From NCBI RefSeq assembly GCF_019925205.1, contig NC_083562.1, forward strand, positions 40,743,142 through 40,807,141: DNA of 64,000 nt, given 5' to 3'. Origin of the DNA: Metopolophium dirhodum. Lineage: Eukaryota > Arthropoda > Insecta > Hemiptera > Aphididae. This document shows, piece after piece, positions 15,801 to 30,800 of this stretch. Position numbers and translations under genes: made by a program. The notes beneath the pieces are model-generated. The model saw only the letters and a list, made by a program, of their open reading frames with translations. It was not told the DNA's origin and did not search any database. Positions within the stretch are counted from its first letter, which is position 1. The number at the start of each line of letters is the position of its first letter.

Positions 15801-18800
15801 GTGGGGGGGGGGGGATCTGACCCCCACACCCCCCTTGCATACGCTCCTGCCGGTGCCGATGCCATTTTGTCCTCAAAAATACACTCTGCGGGGATAACGA
15901 TACCGCCTTGTAAAATCAACTTAATTTCATATTTTTTTTTTTAATTGCTAGAGGGAAATATTCTACAGCCCACATCGATTTCTGTTTTTCAATATTTTAT
16001 TCTCAAATTATATAATATGTCTAAAAAATACAAAATAAAAAGCATTTTTTTACAATTTTTTTTATACAATTATTATTTGAAATAAAATACAAAATCAGAG
16101 ATCGATGCGGGCTGTAGTCGTCTTCTTTCAGATAAAAAAATAGTCATCAAAATCCGACAATTCTACAAAGCTTGAGAGTTAATCCCGTAAAGTAATTTTA
16201 TTCGATATAATGCACTCTATCAACCTTATCAACCCCCCCCCCTCTAAATAGATATTGGGTAGTAGATTAGTGGAAAAGTCTTATAATTGAGGTGGCAACT
16301 AAAATATAAAATTTAATTTTTAAATTTTATAGAATTGTGGAAAATTTTAAAAATTGGCACTGGGACCCTTAACTCAAAGCAATTAAACTCACATAATGTC
16401 CAATCGGACGGGATAGTCGAGCGTATATAGTATGATATAGTCTTACGTTGAAAATAAAATATAAAATGGGCGTTCTTAATGATTTTATTTTTATTCGATA
16501 TATAAAATGTAAGATGAAGAAAACTCATATAGGTAGGTTATAAGTATATAACGATGTGGTTTTAAACTTTGCGCGTACGTCGGTGAAATTTAATTAAAAA
16601 CACAGTGCGCCCATATACCGGAAACGCGGTTCGTCACGACCATCATGTATCCTGCTTCTGCTGCAGGAACTGCGGATCGATCGACTAAATCGATCCTGTT
16701 CGCGTTTTCACTCCATTCTCAATAATAATAATTAACGATTCATTAAACTATATATTGTTAACCGTGGTTTGGCCTCAGCAGAATGCCACCCGCCGCCGCC
16801 GTGCTTATTACCCGCTCGCTACACCGCCGACTTCCATTTCGGATACCTCCCGCCGAAGCTATATCCACCCTGTCCCTATCCTCAGCCCGTTCTTTTGATT
16901 GCGAAGATCAGGCACGAATATATAGTGTCTAGCGGTTTGTGCGCAGACAAGATAAACGGTTTACAAGTGACGTTTTTGTTTGGAGGGTCTAACGTTGCCA
17001 AGATTATTTATAAGCCGGACTAGTGGTATAGGACCCATAAATTTCACGTCGGATTACACTGCGATGAGAATACGGATCTCCCGTCGTTTTTCCAGAAATA
17101 TGTTTCCCCGCGATCGAAACCACGTATTACATAATAATAATAATAATAATAATAACGATGATGATGATGTGGCGAGATTGAAAACTGGACGAGTAAAAGC
17201 CTTTAGTTGTAGGTGAACGAACGGTCGTGAATCGATGAAAAACCATTTTTTTGACATTGCATGTCCGCAAACACATTACGCGCTGCCGACATAACTATTA
17301 TTATAATATTATTGTGCCTAATAAGTAATAACTCATGTATTTGTACCTATGCCTGTATAATACTATAGCTCGTTTTTGGTAAAAAATAGTAATTCAAACT
17401 CAGAAGTCTACGCATCGTTTATTAAGGTTCCATAATATTTTACCGAGACAAATGTCATGTACAAATAGGTATATTTGTGATATCATATACTAATATGTAA
17501 TGATAAATATTCAAAACTATTACATTTAAAAATATATTTGAAGCACAATTTAAGCGAATTACAATATAATCAAATCCTAAAATAAAATTGGACCTAACAC
17601 ATCCGTGGCGCACTTAACAATTGATATATTTGAATAGTAGATAAGAAAATAATATGATCCAATGGTATGTGTTGAATAGTAATAGTATAGAATAGTAATA
17701 GAATTAAAAATAGTATTTATTTATTTGAATATAATAATATAATGTGATTTTTTTTAGATGTATTATTAATTATATATTGTTTTTAAATTTTGAAAAACAA
17801 TAGAAATAATTACTATCTTTGTTAAACTACTATATATTCATACAATTATTTAAGATCTTTTTCCGTGATTCCATCATGATATATAGTTTTATGTTCAGTA
17901 TGATTTTTCATTTCGTTTTTTTATTTTTGTATTACAATATCGACCCAAAGAGTATAAGCTCCAGATTGTTTGATATTAATCTAACTTGAATTACTAATAG
18001 GTATAGTAAAATAATATATATTTATAATATAATATGCAAACTGCAAAGTGATAAATTTAAGCTTCTACACTCATTATTTCAAATACTTTTATCTTCATTA
18101 AAAAACTGATTTTTTACAATAATAGTTATCGTTATTTTTATCAAAGTTTCTTACTTTTTTAATGACAACAAAATTTTAATTTCATACTCCGAAGCAGTAA
18201 AGATCTTTTGGAGTACTTCAAAATATAAACGATTAATTTGTATACGTATTTCTATTTCTAAAGCACATACCTTATAGTTCTGTTTAGTTTTAAAGTTTAT
18301 ATTATGAGAATAGTATTGGGACAACATAATATTGCAGAGTATCACTGTGCTACTTTACTGCAACGCTCAACTCAGATTTAAATACTTATATGTTATAACT
18401 TATAAAGTTATAACCAATTAACCACTCGTTTGAAATTCAATATGTATTTATCGTGTGTGTGTCGAAAAATATTTCGGTGGTACGAGAAGTTTGTATATTA
18501 ATATTATATTATAAACTCAAGAGTAAGAAATTCATTAAACGTGACGACAATAGCCGAAGGCCGATCGACTTGGATGCGGGACACTGACGGATTGCTGGGG
18601 CTACGAAAAGGCGGACGATGAAAGTGAAAAAAGGCCACACCGCCGATGACGGAGGCGATAAATTTATGGCGAATGTATATATCCACAACCGGAAATATTC
18701 GCGAACGATCGGTTCCGGTGAAATACCAGAGGGACGGCGGCGATGTCATATTTCACGTGGGCGGGAAAAATTGAATCCCAACCCATTTCGAAATAATAAT

Positions 18801-21800
18801 GCAGACGACCGCCGAGGACGCATATTACGTATTTTTCAGAACGAAAATAATACGCAGAGCGATCATCGTCGTCGGCCGCAGTCGAACGCTGCAGCATAAA
18901 ATTAAATAATATTTTATTATTATTATTCGTATTATTGTAACTACACAATCGTAGTAGGACCAAAAACCACGTACACAATAGTGACTACGAGGATAACTCA
19001 AAATCACTGGTCCAAGGAAAAAAATATCAATATTTGTGGAACGCGTGTGGTGATGCATATATTCATATCTGCATTGAGAACTAGAACTTTCAATAGTAAC
19101 TATATTATACGAAATACGCGCTTTAAGACTTCTGCGGACGTACAAACGAATATCCGCGTGATTACACTATGCGTAGGTATAATATACAATGACGACCGTC
19201 ATCTTATGTGAATACAATAACACGACATTGTTAGTGAAAATAATATGTCAATACGATAAGCGCTTCACAAAACAGTAAAATAAAATACAGTATGATTGTG
19301 CAGTTGTTATACTTATGAGTTTATGACGTACTGGTGTGTATACTTATTCAGTGTGTATACTTATGATTCTTATTTTTTTTTCATATTATTGTAAAAAGTA
19401 TTTAAACTCTACAAGTGACAAACTTAAAGTTGACTCAACTCTTGATTTACTTATGTACCTACTTATAATATAAAATAATGTCTCTAGACATTATATTGCA
19501 GTATATTATATTTTAGGTACCTAATCATTATAAATACTACATAAAAATATAAGTGTCTATACAAAGTTAAGTTATGATATTATAATGTTAGGTAATTTCA
19601 TTCTACTGGACGCATGCATGTCTACGTTTAGTGAATTATAAAGTCTATTTTAATAATAATGTACTATTGCAGTAAAAATAATATATAATTTTGGGGCACG
19701 GAGTGGCCGAGCGGACTAAGGCGTCGGTTCTGACACGTACCGTCACTGGTTCAAATCTCGGCCACGGGTGGCTCCTCTCTCTGGGCAGGCAACTGTTTTG
19801 CCCAATTTGAAATGCTGCTAAAAATAGACCAATAAAAAAATATATAAAATATATAATAATATTATGTGCTGTATTCTAATTTCTAACAATTAGTTTTTTT
19901 TTACAAAATACGTATTGTGTATTGTTTAAAAAATTACAAATTATCCGAAAACTATCAACCCAATACGAACGATTGTACGATATAGTGACATTTCGGTCGC
20001 CTCCGATATATTTCGTGGATGCATATAGAGAATAAATTGTTTATGTGTTTCATTGAACTGGAAAAGACGATTAGCTTAGAACCATATTATAATATGGATA
20101 TCGAAGTAAACTCGTCCATCCGTTTTATTTATTTATATTTTATTATATATTTTTCACCGTTATGTCACATGACTTATGGTACATTTTGTTTAATGCTCTA
20201 TTTACCCTTTGAATTCGCTTTGTTCGTCGCGGACAATAGAAATACGTCTTTGAAAATTATGATAACGGGACGAATGTAAACCAAAATGATGCATTTCGTA
20301 TCACCGTGTTTATGAATTAATTTTTTTTAAATTTAAGGAATTATTTTAATAAATATTTTCTAGATACCTGCATGTTAAGGGTTAACATTATCATGACGCG
20401 CTACATCTGCTGTAAAAAATATATTTACTCAAAATTCTGCAATAATCGCAGTTTTACGAACAGCGGATTTGTGAACATTTATTCGAATCGATTTTATTTT
20501 TTGGTTTTTCACTTACTACTTGTCCGTAATTTCGAGAAGAGCTATAAACGATGGACGAATAATATATGAATACGTTATTTTAAAAATATACAATATAAAA
20601 ACTATAGGTAGAGGTGCTAAGTACATAGATATAGATTACGGTACAGAAGTATAAGAACAACATCACAAAGAAAATTTAGATAATTTTATTTTTTGTAAGT
20701 CTTTATATAATATTATGATGGATTCTTTATTAGTATGTGTATTGATTGAGGATATTATTTAAACTTTTGACTTTTGAGTGAGGATATATCAGGATATTAT
20801 TTTCTGTTACGAGTTTTGTTTTGGCTTTGACGATTTATCTAAACATATATATTTATATAAACGGTTTTTCTATTTATTTTTATATTTACCGTGATCGTTA
20901 GTTATTTTATTTTTAGATTCTGAACGGAACAATAAATTTACTAACTATAGGTTTTATATTGATTTGTGGTTTTTTTTTTAGTTTCATTTTGAAGGGTGGT
21001 TTGTTGAAAAAAACGCATGGGGGTCCAAAGTAGAAAATGTCCAGTGAAGTTTTAAAAAAAGGGGGTTAAAGCAGATTCGGCTCTGCTGTAAACTTGTAGG
21101 TGTAGGACGTAGGTGTATCTTGTCATTGAATAAGTCACTAATATAATATCCTAATATGTTAAATTTGAATTCAATGATAAATCACCGCACACGAAAAACG
21201 ACTCAGAGCAAAGCCTGTCTGTCAGCCTTTATTATTAATTAATATATTTCATATTTTCATGGTATCTTTTTTAATATTGTTATTAAAGTAATTTATTTTA
21301 CTATTAGTAATACTGTAGATTAAATTAATTGTTGCCGAAAACATTGAATATTATTTAATGATTGTTCAGTACTCCAATAATTAGAACTTAACATCTTTGA
21401 CAATTGGGTCAAGGGCCTAGTCCTAACATTTAATTCAGATAAATGTAGCATTTTGTCCATCGCTAGGTTTGGATCTGTACTGAAATTTAATTAATCTTTC
21501 AACGATGCCTTCCTCCGTCGAGTGACATACATCAAAGACCTAGAAATACACTACACCTCTACCCTTAATTTTGAACAGCACATCAATGCTACAGTTGGTT
21601 AAGCTCTAAATTGGGTTTCATCATGCGTATAATATCCTTAAACGTTTACCTCTGTTAAACGCATTCACACCTTCTATTTGACCTTGACTCGATCCATTTT
21701 AGAGTACGGTGGGGTAATATGGCACCCATATCTTTCAAGGACCCGATTAAAACGTGTCCAATATAAATTTTTGTCTCACGCCTCATTCGTTCACAAGATA

Positions 21801-24800
21801 CAACATCCTCTTCATGACTGCTCCCTTATCTTTAATTCACTCAACATTCCTACACTCACTCCTCCCGGCGCCACGACGCCAATTTCAAAGTTATTTCATT
21901 CCTCCTTAATTATTCCATAAATTCTCCTAACTACTACCGTGTTCATTCCTTCAATGGTATAATAAGCCACCAGCTATTTTTCGTACTATCAACACAAGTT
22001 ATCGTGACTATAATAATTCGTTTCATAAAATGTAATCCCTTTCGTCTTTTAAAAATATTTTGGCACTTTTGAACTATTTTGTCCATGATTTATGTATACC
22101 ATTTCTTAAGATACATCAGTATATTGAGTTAATAGCAATAATACATGATATAATATATTAATATCAAATGATATTATGTTTACCTACTAAAAAAAATGTT
22201 CAACAAACCATAGTAATAATAAGAAAAATAATTTACTAAATCCAACCTAACATAAATAAATAATAAAATAGCACATAATTTCCGATTCCGTACAGAACTA
22301 TTTTTCGTACACAATATAATTTATTATTGAATTAAAATTTAACACATTCATCACAGTGACGAAGCACACTTGACATTACTCATCACTCATTATCTACTAT
22401 ACAGCAGAGTGACATCACCAGTTTTTTTTTAAATTTTTACATAACCAATGTAACCACGGTACGTTTATTTGTAATATTATCCACGGCAGAGGCAACGAAA
22501 ACTGGTTTTACCTATTACAATATTAATGTCATAGGTAAATAAATAATTGTTGGAAAATTATTGCTTGTGGGTGGGTGCTTAAGGTCTAAAAATAAGCGAC
22601 GCCACATTGGCGCATCAGTTCAATGGTAATTATATAACGATAGATATAATTATTATCATTAGCCACCTATTATATTATTATAAAATCGCAGTCATCCGCG
22701 GATTATCACTATATCACGCAAACGTTCACCTGTCGGTTCTGCGGCGCGAGGAGTCATACATTTCCCAGTGTATAATACTATTATTTGTCGGCGGGCGAGC
22801 ATAACCTCCCTTGGAAACCTCATTCGCTGGGCCCACCCGACCACCACAATCAACGTTTACCAAAGCATGTAAATATAGCACGCAGCTTAATATTACCTAC
22901 GTTCGTTGTACATCGTCAAAATTATTCCACTCCTCCAACCCCCACGGTTAAATCGTGTAATCTAGAGGCAGCAGGATAGTAATTTCTGCAGTTACGCTGG
23001 TAGATTATTGCGCCCTGGGAGAGGGTTGAAAAATTTCGATACCACAAGTATTTACCGACTAATAGTATATCGTAATGCGCGTGCAGAGCGATAAATGTGT
23101 CGTTGTGTCAGGTAAAAACAAGTTTTTCTCAAAATATTATCCACCTTACAATTAATGTGAAATCGAAATTGTATGCCACCGTTCAAAAAAGTAAAAACTT
23201 TAAATTACTTAAAACTACATTTTGCGAATATCAGTATTATTAAAGTATCAGCTGCCAGCTTGTATAATGTATATAATACATTATTATTAAAACATGTTTG
23301 GTAACGTTTGAATATGAAGCTATGAGGCAAGCGTTGATGATAGAATGCACTTCGTAATAACAATTATCTATAATACCATATTAAAATATTACCTTTTTAT
23401 CATTGACTATCCATTTAACTATTTGTATTAAATCTGGAGATTACTGGTTGGTAGCGATCTAAACGAAACTATTATTATTGAAGTGTTGATCCGTTTAAAA
23501 TTACGCACTTTTGCAAAAGGCAAACAATGGGTTTTCATAGTGAAAAAAAAAACTCAGACTTGTCATTGCTTAAACATTAATTCACATCGCCGGGCTTATA
23601 TTTCTTATTTTTTGTTTACAGGTTGGCAACACGTTAATTATATTCGCGGTGTTTACAACCAGGCGACTTCGGACAGTAACGAATTACTTCGTGACGTCAT
23701 TGGCCGTTGCCGATTGGCTTGTGGGAACGTTCGTCATGCCAATAGCCGTCGTCTACCATGTTACAGGTAAGCTCAAAGTGGTATAATACGAGGGTGCAGT
23801 GATGTTTTTTGTTGTCATTAATTTACTGTTTAATAACCGTCAGGTGAATGGACGTTTGGACGTTTGATATGTGACATTTGGGTTTCGCTAGACGTGTGCC
23901 TTTGTACTGCGTCGATACTCAGCCTTTGTGCCATATCAATCGACAGATATTTTGCCATCACCAAACCTCTGCGGTACTCAAAAAAACGGAGGTCCAAAAG
24001 ACTCGCGTCGCTCATGATACTGGTCGTATGGTTGGTTTCATTGGTCATAACATGTGCTCCCCTTTTTGGATGGTTTGTATAATATTATATTATTATTGTA
24101 TAATTCTATGAGGTACAGCAGGGTGTTTCTTGGGAATTTTACCTATTTAAAGAAAACAACATTTAAATGTATCAATTGTCCAATCCTTTATAGATGCACA
24201 ATGTATATTATTCCACTTTGGAGCATTTATTAACGTTGGTGTAGATCCACAGAATTATAAAAAATGAAAACTTTCAAAATCACAATAATATATTAATATT
24301 ATTAATATAATAATACTATACCAACTTTGATATTATAATCAAGTTCGTTATATATTTTCTTATTTGTAAACTTGTAAATATTTGTATATTCTTGGAACAC
24401 ACTGGGCTAAACTGCTATATACAATTTAGATCGTGAATAATATTAAAATAATATGTTGATTATATTGATAAATTTGTATTATAAATACATCGTACACAAT
24501 AATGAGCGATAACTTGCCTGAGCATACTGCAAAAAAAGAATAATTGTATGTTCTTAAATACTTAAAAATATTAAACATGAAATTATAAAGTTATAAACGT
24601 TTTCATACAGTTTTTAATAATATATTTTGCTTTATTATTTTATGTAGGTACGACGAAAATCGACACAATAACAACAGCTGTACCTATAACCAAAACAAGG
24701 TATACGTAGTGTTCTCGGCAATGGGCTCATTTTTCGTGCCACTGGTAGTCGTCGTCTACGTGTATTTAAAAATATCCTGCGTAATCGCGGAGAGGCACAA

Positions 24801-27800
24801 CAAACTCGAAGCCCTCAATGGACAAAAATTGAAGGTAAAAGCAATATACATTATTAAACGTATACATAGTACAGTAGGCGTAGTGTAGGAAGTATTAAAA
24901 TGGTGTGTGCGTTTTACCTTAATATCCAATTAGAGTGTATAATATTATAATTTCGAACCGCACGTGTGCGTAATGTCATTTCGATTTATAATACTCGTAT
25001 CATATGAATGTCATATAGTGACTGTTCTATTTATTTTTATGTTCCAATATTTGAATCTAACATGTATAATGTATGAATAAGACTATAGACTATAGAGCAA
25101 ATCATTTTATTTAAAATAATAATATTATTCTGTTCGTCTATCTAAAATTTACCAATATTGTGGAATACCTCAATCTAGAAAAGGCTTACTTAATAATGAA
25201 TATATGATAGGTATACAATTTGCATGGAAAACAATCAATAATATAATTGAACCATCATGATTAATGTGTGACACCCAATCGCCATTCTATCTGCAGTAAA
25301 GATAATTGTTTGACATAATTAGGTATAGATTGTCTCAACACGAAATTGACCGCTGCATCTACCTGTAACAGGGACGGTTCCAGAAACTTGGTTGAGGGGG
25401 GGGGGGGGCTAATAGTTATAATTTTCACAAAACTTATAATAACAAATACAAAACAACAATTTTTACAACACAAATTCATATAATATGTTTTTTTGTTAGC
25501 AAAAATATTCCCCCTTGACCTGGGAATATGAGTAAATAATTTAAAAACAATTTATTTTTAAGGCTCGTCATTTATTTTTTAGTTTAGATAAGACAGCAAG
25601 TATTAGTATTTTTAAATGTACAAACTATTTAACCGATTACAATAAATAACAATTTGTACAACCATACAATATAATGCGTATACTGACGCGTATACTTTTC
25701 GTGTACTGACCGGAATATAATAAGTCTCAACTAGGTACTTATATTAACATATGTTTTCAACACGAGTAACCCTGTAATTGTCAACAACACTATTATAGTG
25801 ACATAATTAATACTCTTTTACGTAAAGGTCGATGACTTTTTTTTTAATAATATAATATAACTTAAAAAAATCGTTTGATTTGACTCCAATGCGCGTCGGA
25901 GTGAATTTTAGAATTAATTTGTTCAAACTCTTCAAACCTGTTACAAACCGTGATTGGGTGAAACAAAGAAGAATATTATACAATATTGGCACAATAGCGA
26001 GTAAAACCTTATACTGTGTAAATTTACTAAAATTTGTCAGATTTGTTGGATAATCCACGAAGGGGTTTTATCCGATTCCGTGTCAAACACCTTCTCATCC
26101 GAACTAACGCGGTATCTTCGCATTATGAGTAAATCATATGTATATAATACAGAAAAACGAAGCGCAATTATCAAAAACAATATTTAGTGGGGAAAAAACG
26201 CGCGACGTAAAAGTTTATAAGATATATATCTATTCATTAAATCTAATTGACGATTTTTGTCGCTGTAATAATCTGTGCGGGTATCCCATACGCACAACAG
26301 TAAATCGAAAAAAAAAACGATTTATCATCAATATGCTACGCTCGTGACGTTTTGATTAAAGTTTAAATGTGACGGTAACAAACGCGCGCGCGACACCTTA
26401 GGTAGTCGGCATGATAATATAAAAATAATACTATGTCGAATCTCATCGTCGGTTCGAATGAAACGAACGAGAATGTGTTTTGAATAGAAGCGACGACGAC
26501 GTTTTATCGTACGCACGTGTTATGTGTTATTATGAAAAAAAAGTATAGTTACCTACCCATTACTTTATTATATTATTATTTTTTTAATATCGCGTACACC
26601 ATTATTAGGAATGAAAACTGTACACAATAATCGCAACACGATAATAATTTGACGCATAATATACAGACTCTAACCCGCATTTCCAGCGAGCGAGAAACTC
26701 GCTCGTATTACATTTTCGTTAAAACGTGAACACTGAGAACAGTCTCAAGACAGCTGGACACCAGGCTAGGGAACACCTTATGTCAATACTGCAGTCGTAC
26801 TCGCTATCGTAATACAGTGAAACTTTCATATTACAAAGTCTCGTGTGCAACAACTCGTGTTCCATTGAGAAATTCATTGAACAGAATTAAATAAATTTGG
26901 TTTTCAAAAATATTTTGTCAAACAAAAAATGTTCTTAAATGGAAGTTGGTCATGTTATGAAACCATCACCGTTTTTCCGTCCATGATGTGTGGAATATGG
27001 AATTCGAGGGACTATAATATAATAAACCATTGTGTTAGAAAAAACGATTTTAAGCAAGGAGTTATTGGGATCAAATAATATTGGTTATATTTCATGATAT
27101 TGTGCAGGTACCTACAGTGTTCTATCGCAGTATCAACTTTTAACTGTGTAGAAGGGACAATCGCTTATATCATTGTCTGTTTAATAGTACGTTTAATACT
27201 CGGTCAGAATTTAGAACTGATAAAAAAACATAATCGACTGTAGTAAATATTCAATAAAAACGTGCGGCGTATGATCAAATGGTTCATCCGTTCGGGATTT
27301 TTATAGGAGCTGTTCTATAGAAATGCGCCTGTTTCCTTTAAAATAAATTATCGATTAAATGTAAAATTTTGTTTGTTCAAAGTTGCAGTTCTCGTATGAT
27401 TCGCTGCAAATAAGTGACTATTATATTATTTTTCTAATATCGCGTACACCATTATTGGGAATGAAAACCGTGCACAATAATCGCAACACTTTATGACGTA
27501 TAATATACGAACTCCGGTCCGCCTTTTCAGCGAGCGAGAATTTACGTTGTTTTCGTTAAAAACGTTCAGTCGAATACTGAGACGGGCTAGGGAACACCGG
27601 ATGTAGTCATACTCATAATAATCTCCGTCCGTGACGTGTGGAATATGGAATTCGAGGGATTATAATATCATGATAAACCGTTGTGTTCGAGAAAAACGTT
27701 TCTATGCGAGGAACAATAGGTTTTAGTATTAATAGTATACGTACGACATTGTGCAAGTACCTACCTAAGTACCTTATAAAGTGTCTTAACGCAGTATCAC

Positions 27801-30800
27801 ATATTTTAACAGTCGAACTGATATCATAAAAAAAACAAACGACTGTTGTAATTACTCAATTATTAATGTGTGCGGTATATTATGCTCAAATGATTCATAA
27901 TATTATATCCGTGCAGCATTTTTATTATAGGGCCCACAAATACGTTTGTTTCCCGCAAAACCCGCAAAATAAATTAGAATACATGTCATTTTTTGTTTGT
28001 TCGAAGTTGTTCTCGTAATAGTCGTTTCAAGCTGTATATGGTTATAATTATTAATTTGGAATAAAAAACGTGTGCTGTCTCGTGGACGCGAGTTACACGA
28101 TTCATTAAAACCTCTATACGTAATTTTGTTTGGGGTAGGTTTATACCACCGTAATAAAAGGTGAATATTAAAATACAAAACTTTCTGATTCAGTGTACTA
28201 GCTGTATAAATATTCATAAATGTAGTTACAATAATATGATGATACAATTCCGAGGAAAATAATTCAAAATCCGATGTTGCGGTTAATTTGTAAATATACC
28301 AAGTTTCGTAGAGACTTAATATATAACGAGCCAACGGGCAACGAGTTAACAAATTTAAATTGTATAAATATATATAACTGAAACAATGACTATATATACT
28401 CAGTAAGTGCATTTACGACCGACGATAAATCATTAACGTCCGCACGCACATTGCAGTTAACAATACGTCTACAATTCAAAACCAACAGCGACAAACATCA
28501 GTAGTATTACACTATTATGAGAATCTGTTACAAAACTCAGAGATGTTAAAACAAAATGATAATATTATACTTTTATACATTCCGAAACTCAAAAGTTTGA
28601 AAATATTTTATTGCTCGATCTTGTTCAAACATTTAACGTCACCAACGTTTAATCACCGATTTTTCTATTTATATTAAATATTAATTTTCATTAATAACCA
28701 GTATTGGAGAGTTAATCTTAGTAAAAAATAATATATAATACGATAACATAGGAATTAGGAATAATGTTTCAATCATTTTATCATGTTCCATTATACAAAG
28801 AAATCTAAATATTTCAGTACGATCTACCTTCTAACTCAGTGGTTCCAAACTATGAGGCTTCCCTTGGAAGGCTCGAGCATTTGACGGAGGGGAGGGGGGG
28901 GTATGGTTATGCTTACTTCTTTATATTTTTTTTAGCGTATAGAGTATAAATTAACGACGATACGCGGGTATACGGCCGTATAGCCCCGTATACCTATTAT
29001 AATTTTTAGTGATAAAATGAGAAACAGGAGAGAAAAAATAAGGTTTATGGAAAATACTTTAGATTATTATAATAATTATTAAAATATGTATAATAATACA
29101 TATTATATTATTTATTTGATAAATAATTTCATTGTTAACAAAGAAAACTTTTTATAAATTTATAATTATTTGGTTTTAGTTAAATATTTTATATTTTACT
29201 AATTATTGATTGTTAAAAACTCTGAAATATTGTATGTAGGGCAAAGAATTTTATGCATTTACATATTTTGTATGGTTAGTTTTGTCATATGTGAGTAACA
29301 AAATACAATTCACAACAATTGGGATCAAATACCTACTCAACATTTTTAGTGCATATTTTGGCTATTTTGGTTTTAAACGCCATATTAATATATTTTATTT
29401 TAAGTCTTTATTTAAAATAAAAAGTCATTGTGTGGTTTCATTGAGTAAGTTGTTGAAAAATACTTGAATAGTTTTAATGTGATTGTTATAATAAAATTTG
29501 TAAGTGTATTTAAGCAAAGTGATAAACATTTTTTTTTGGATTTAATGTTGAGGTTATATTATATTTATTGACACCTAAGATCTAACCTCGTCATGAAGGA
29601 GTATACCCACGAATATTTTTAGCAATATACCACTGGTTATATTTGGTAATGGATGACCTTAATTTAAAGTTATCTCTATGTCACAACTATATGTGTATGC
29701 TAGTGCAGAAACTCGTGTATCAATATGACAATATCCTTTTTCTTGAAGTCGAATAAATTTAATACCGTTTTTAATTGATTGTATTAATCCACATAAAAAA
29801 TGTAATAAATGTAATTGAGTGGAATGATGTTGATTTTACGAACTCTGCAGTCAAATCACGTCTAAAACGGACACGGTTCTTGGCCCAATGTATATGCGGT
29901 CTCTGCAGAATGTTACGATGGCATTTTATGGTTATGACACAAGTCTCCGCTCAAACTACCTATTCCGTAATATTTTTTAGTGCATCTCTCGGATTCTTGA
30001 TCCATTTTTTGACACGTGCTGAACGCAGTTCATAATATTTTTATTAGATATTTTTTTTATTTGTCGTCTTGGTCGTTATTATTCAATCACACTTTCTGAC
30101 TGTTGGCTTCATTATTAGATATACAACGCCTGATTTAATTATGTCATGAGTTCATGACTTTATTAAAAAACTTGTTTCGAACTAAATTATTAAATGAGCT
30201 TGTACCATATACTCTCCAATTTATATTATAATTATGTCCACCTCGACTAGGCAAGTCCAATATTAAACGATGGTCACAAAGTTGGCTATCACTTGGTGAC
30301 ACAACTCTAGGTCAAGTTCACCAAAGACGTGACAAATGTCTTCCTACTGGAACCACATACCACCGGTGTCAATAAATTTTAAATCCAGAATTATTAATGA
30401 AGCACAATCTTCAATCTAGTGCATACAATTTATGTAGATAAATAAACGTATTTATTTAATATGTCTTGTGTATTAATTTTGTATATTTACATATTAAAGA
30501 AGTATTATAATTGATAATATTTAATTGTGTGTTTTAAGGTGATTTTCGATAAAAATATAGAGTTTGTCATATTCATAGATATATACAACAACTAGATAGC
30601 CATCTCCTTCTTATCATCGAATTCGGGTGCCATTTACAAAGCAGGCAATGTTGACAAAATAATATTATCACGGTATAAATGTATATATAAGTATGTATAT
30701 AATTCGTATAATGTATATGAATAAATTAAAAATAAATGTTAATATTGACTGCTTTATAAATGGCAGCCGACTTCAACATTGGTCACAACTGAAGTATAAA

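Larger units (their letters stand above)
6833..23621 (+). other. Intron 1 (16.8 kb)
   Basis: Bounded by GTAAGT and TTTACAG. Apart from the transposable elements listed separately, it is AT-rich and no exon was recognised. Two GC-richer islands without recognisable coding sequence lie at about 16560-17230 and 18530-19210. Stretches such as 8200-14400 and 9000-13700 hold nothing that could be identified. Confidence 0.8.

Noticed and set aside
16769..17216. Proline-rich and Asn/Asp-repeat open frames in intron 1
   Set aside because: One frame is partly microsatellite translation; neither has an orthologous domain nor splice support.
19693..19770. Functional tRNA gene
   Set aside because: A and B boxes are present but the anticodon arm is not tRNA-like, and the unit continues into a SINE body with an A-rich tail.
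23483..23770. 95-codon frame overlapping coding exon 2
   Set aside because: It is in the wrong phase; the receptor frame with TM1-TM2 motifs and matching splice phases explains this DNA.
27903..28412. 169-codon minus-strand open frame
   Set aside because: It lies half in a diverged tandem duplication and half in AT-rich DNA, has Tyr/Ile/Asn-rich low-information sequence, no domain, no splice context, and unit 1 of the duplication does not preserve it.
29590..30420. Possible transposase-like remnant on the minus strand
   Set aside because: Short suggestive peptides appear (for example ARVKKWIKNPRDALKNIT), but no catalytic motif, ends or continuous frame could be supported.
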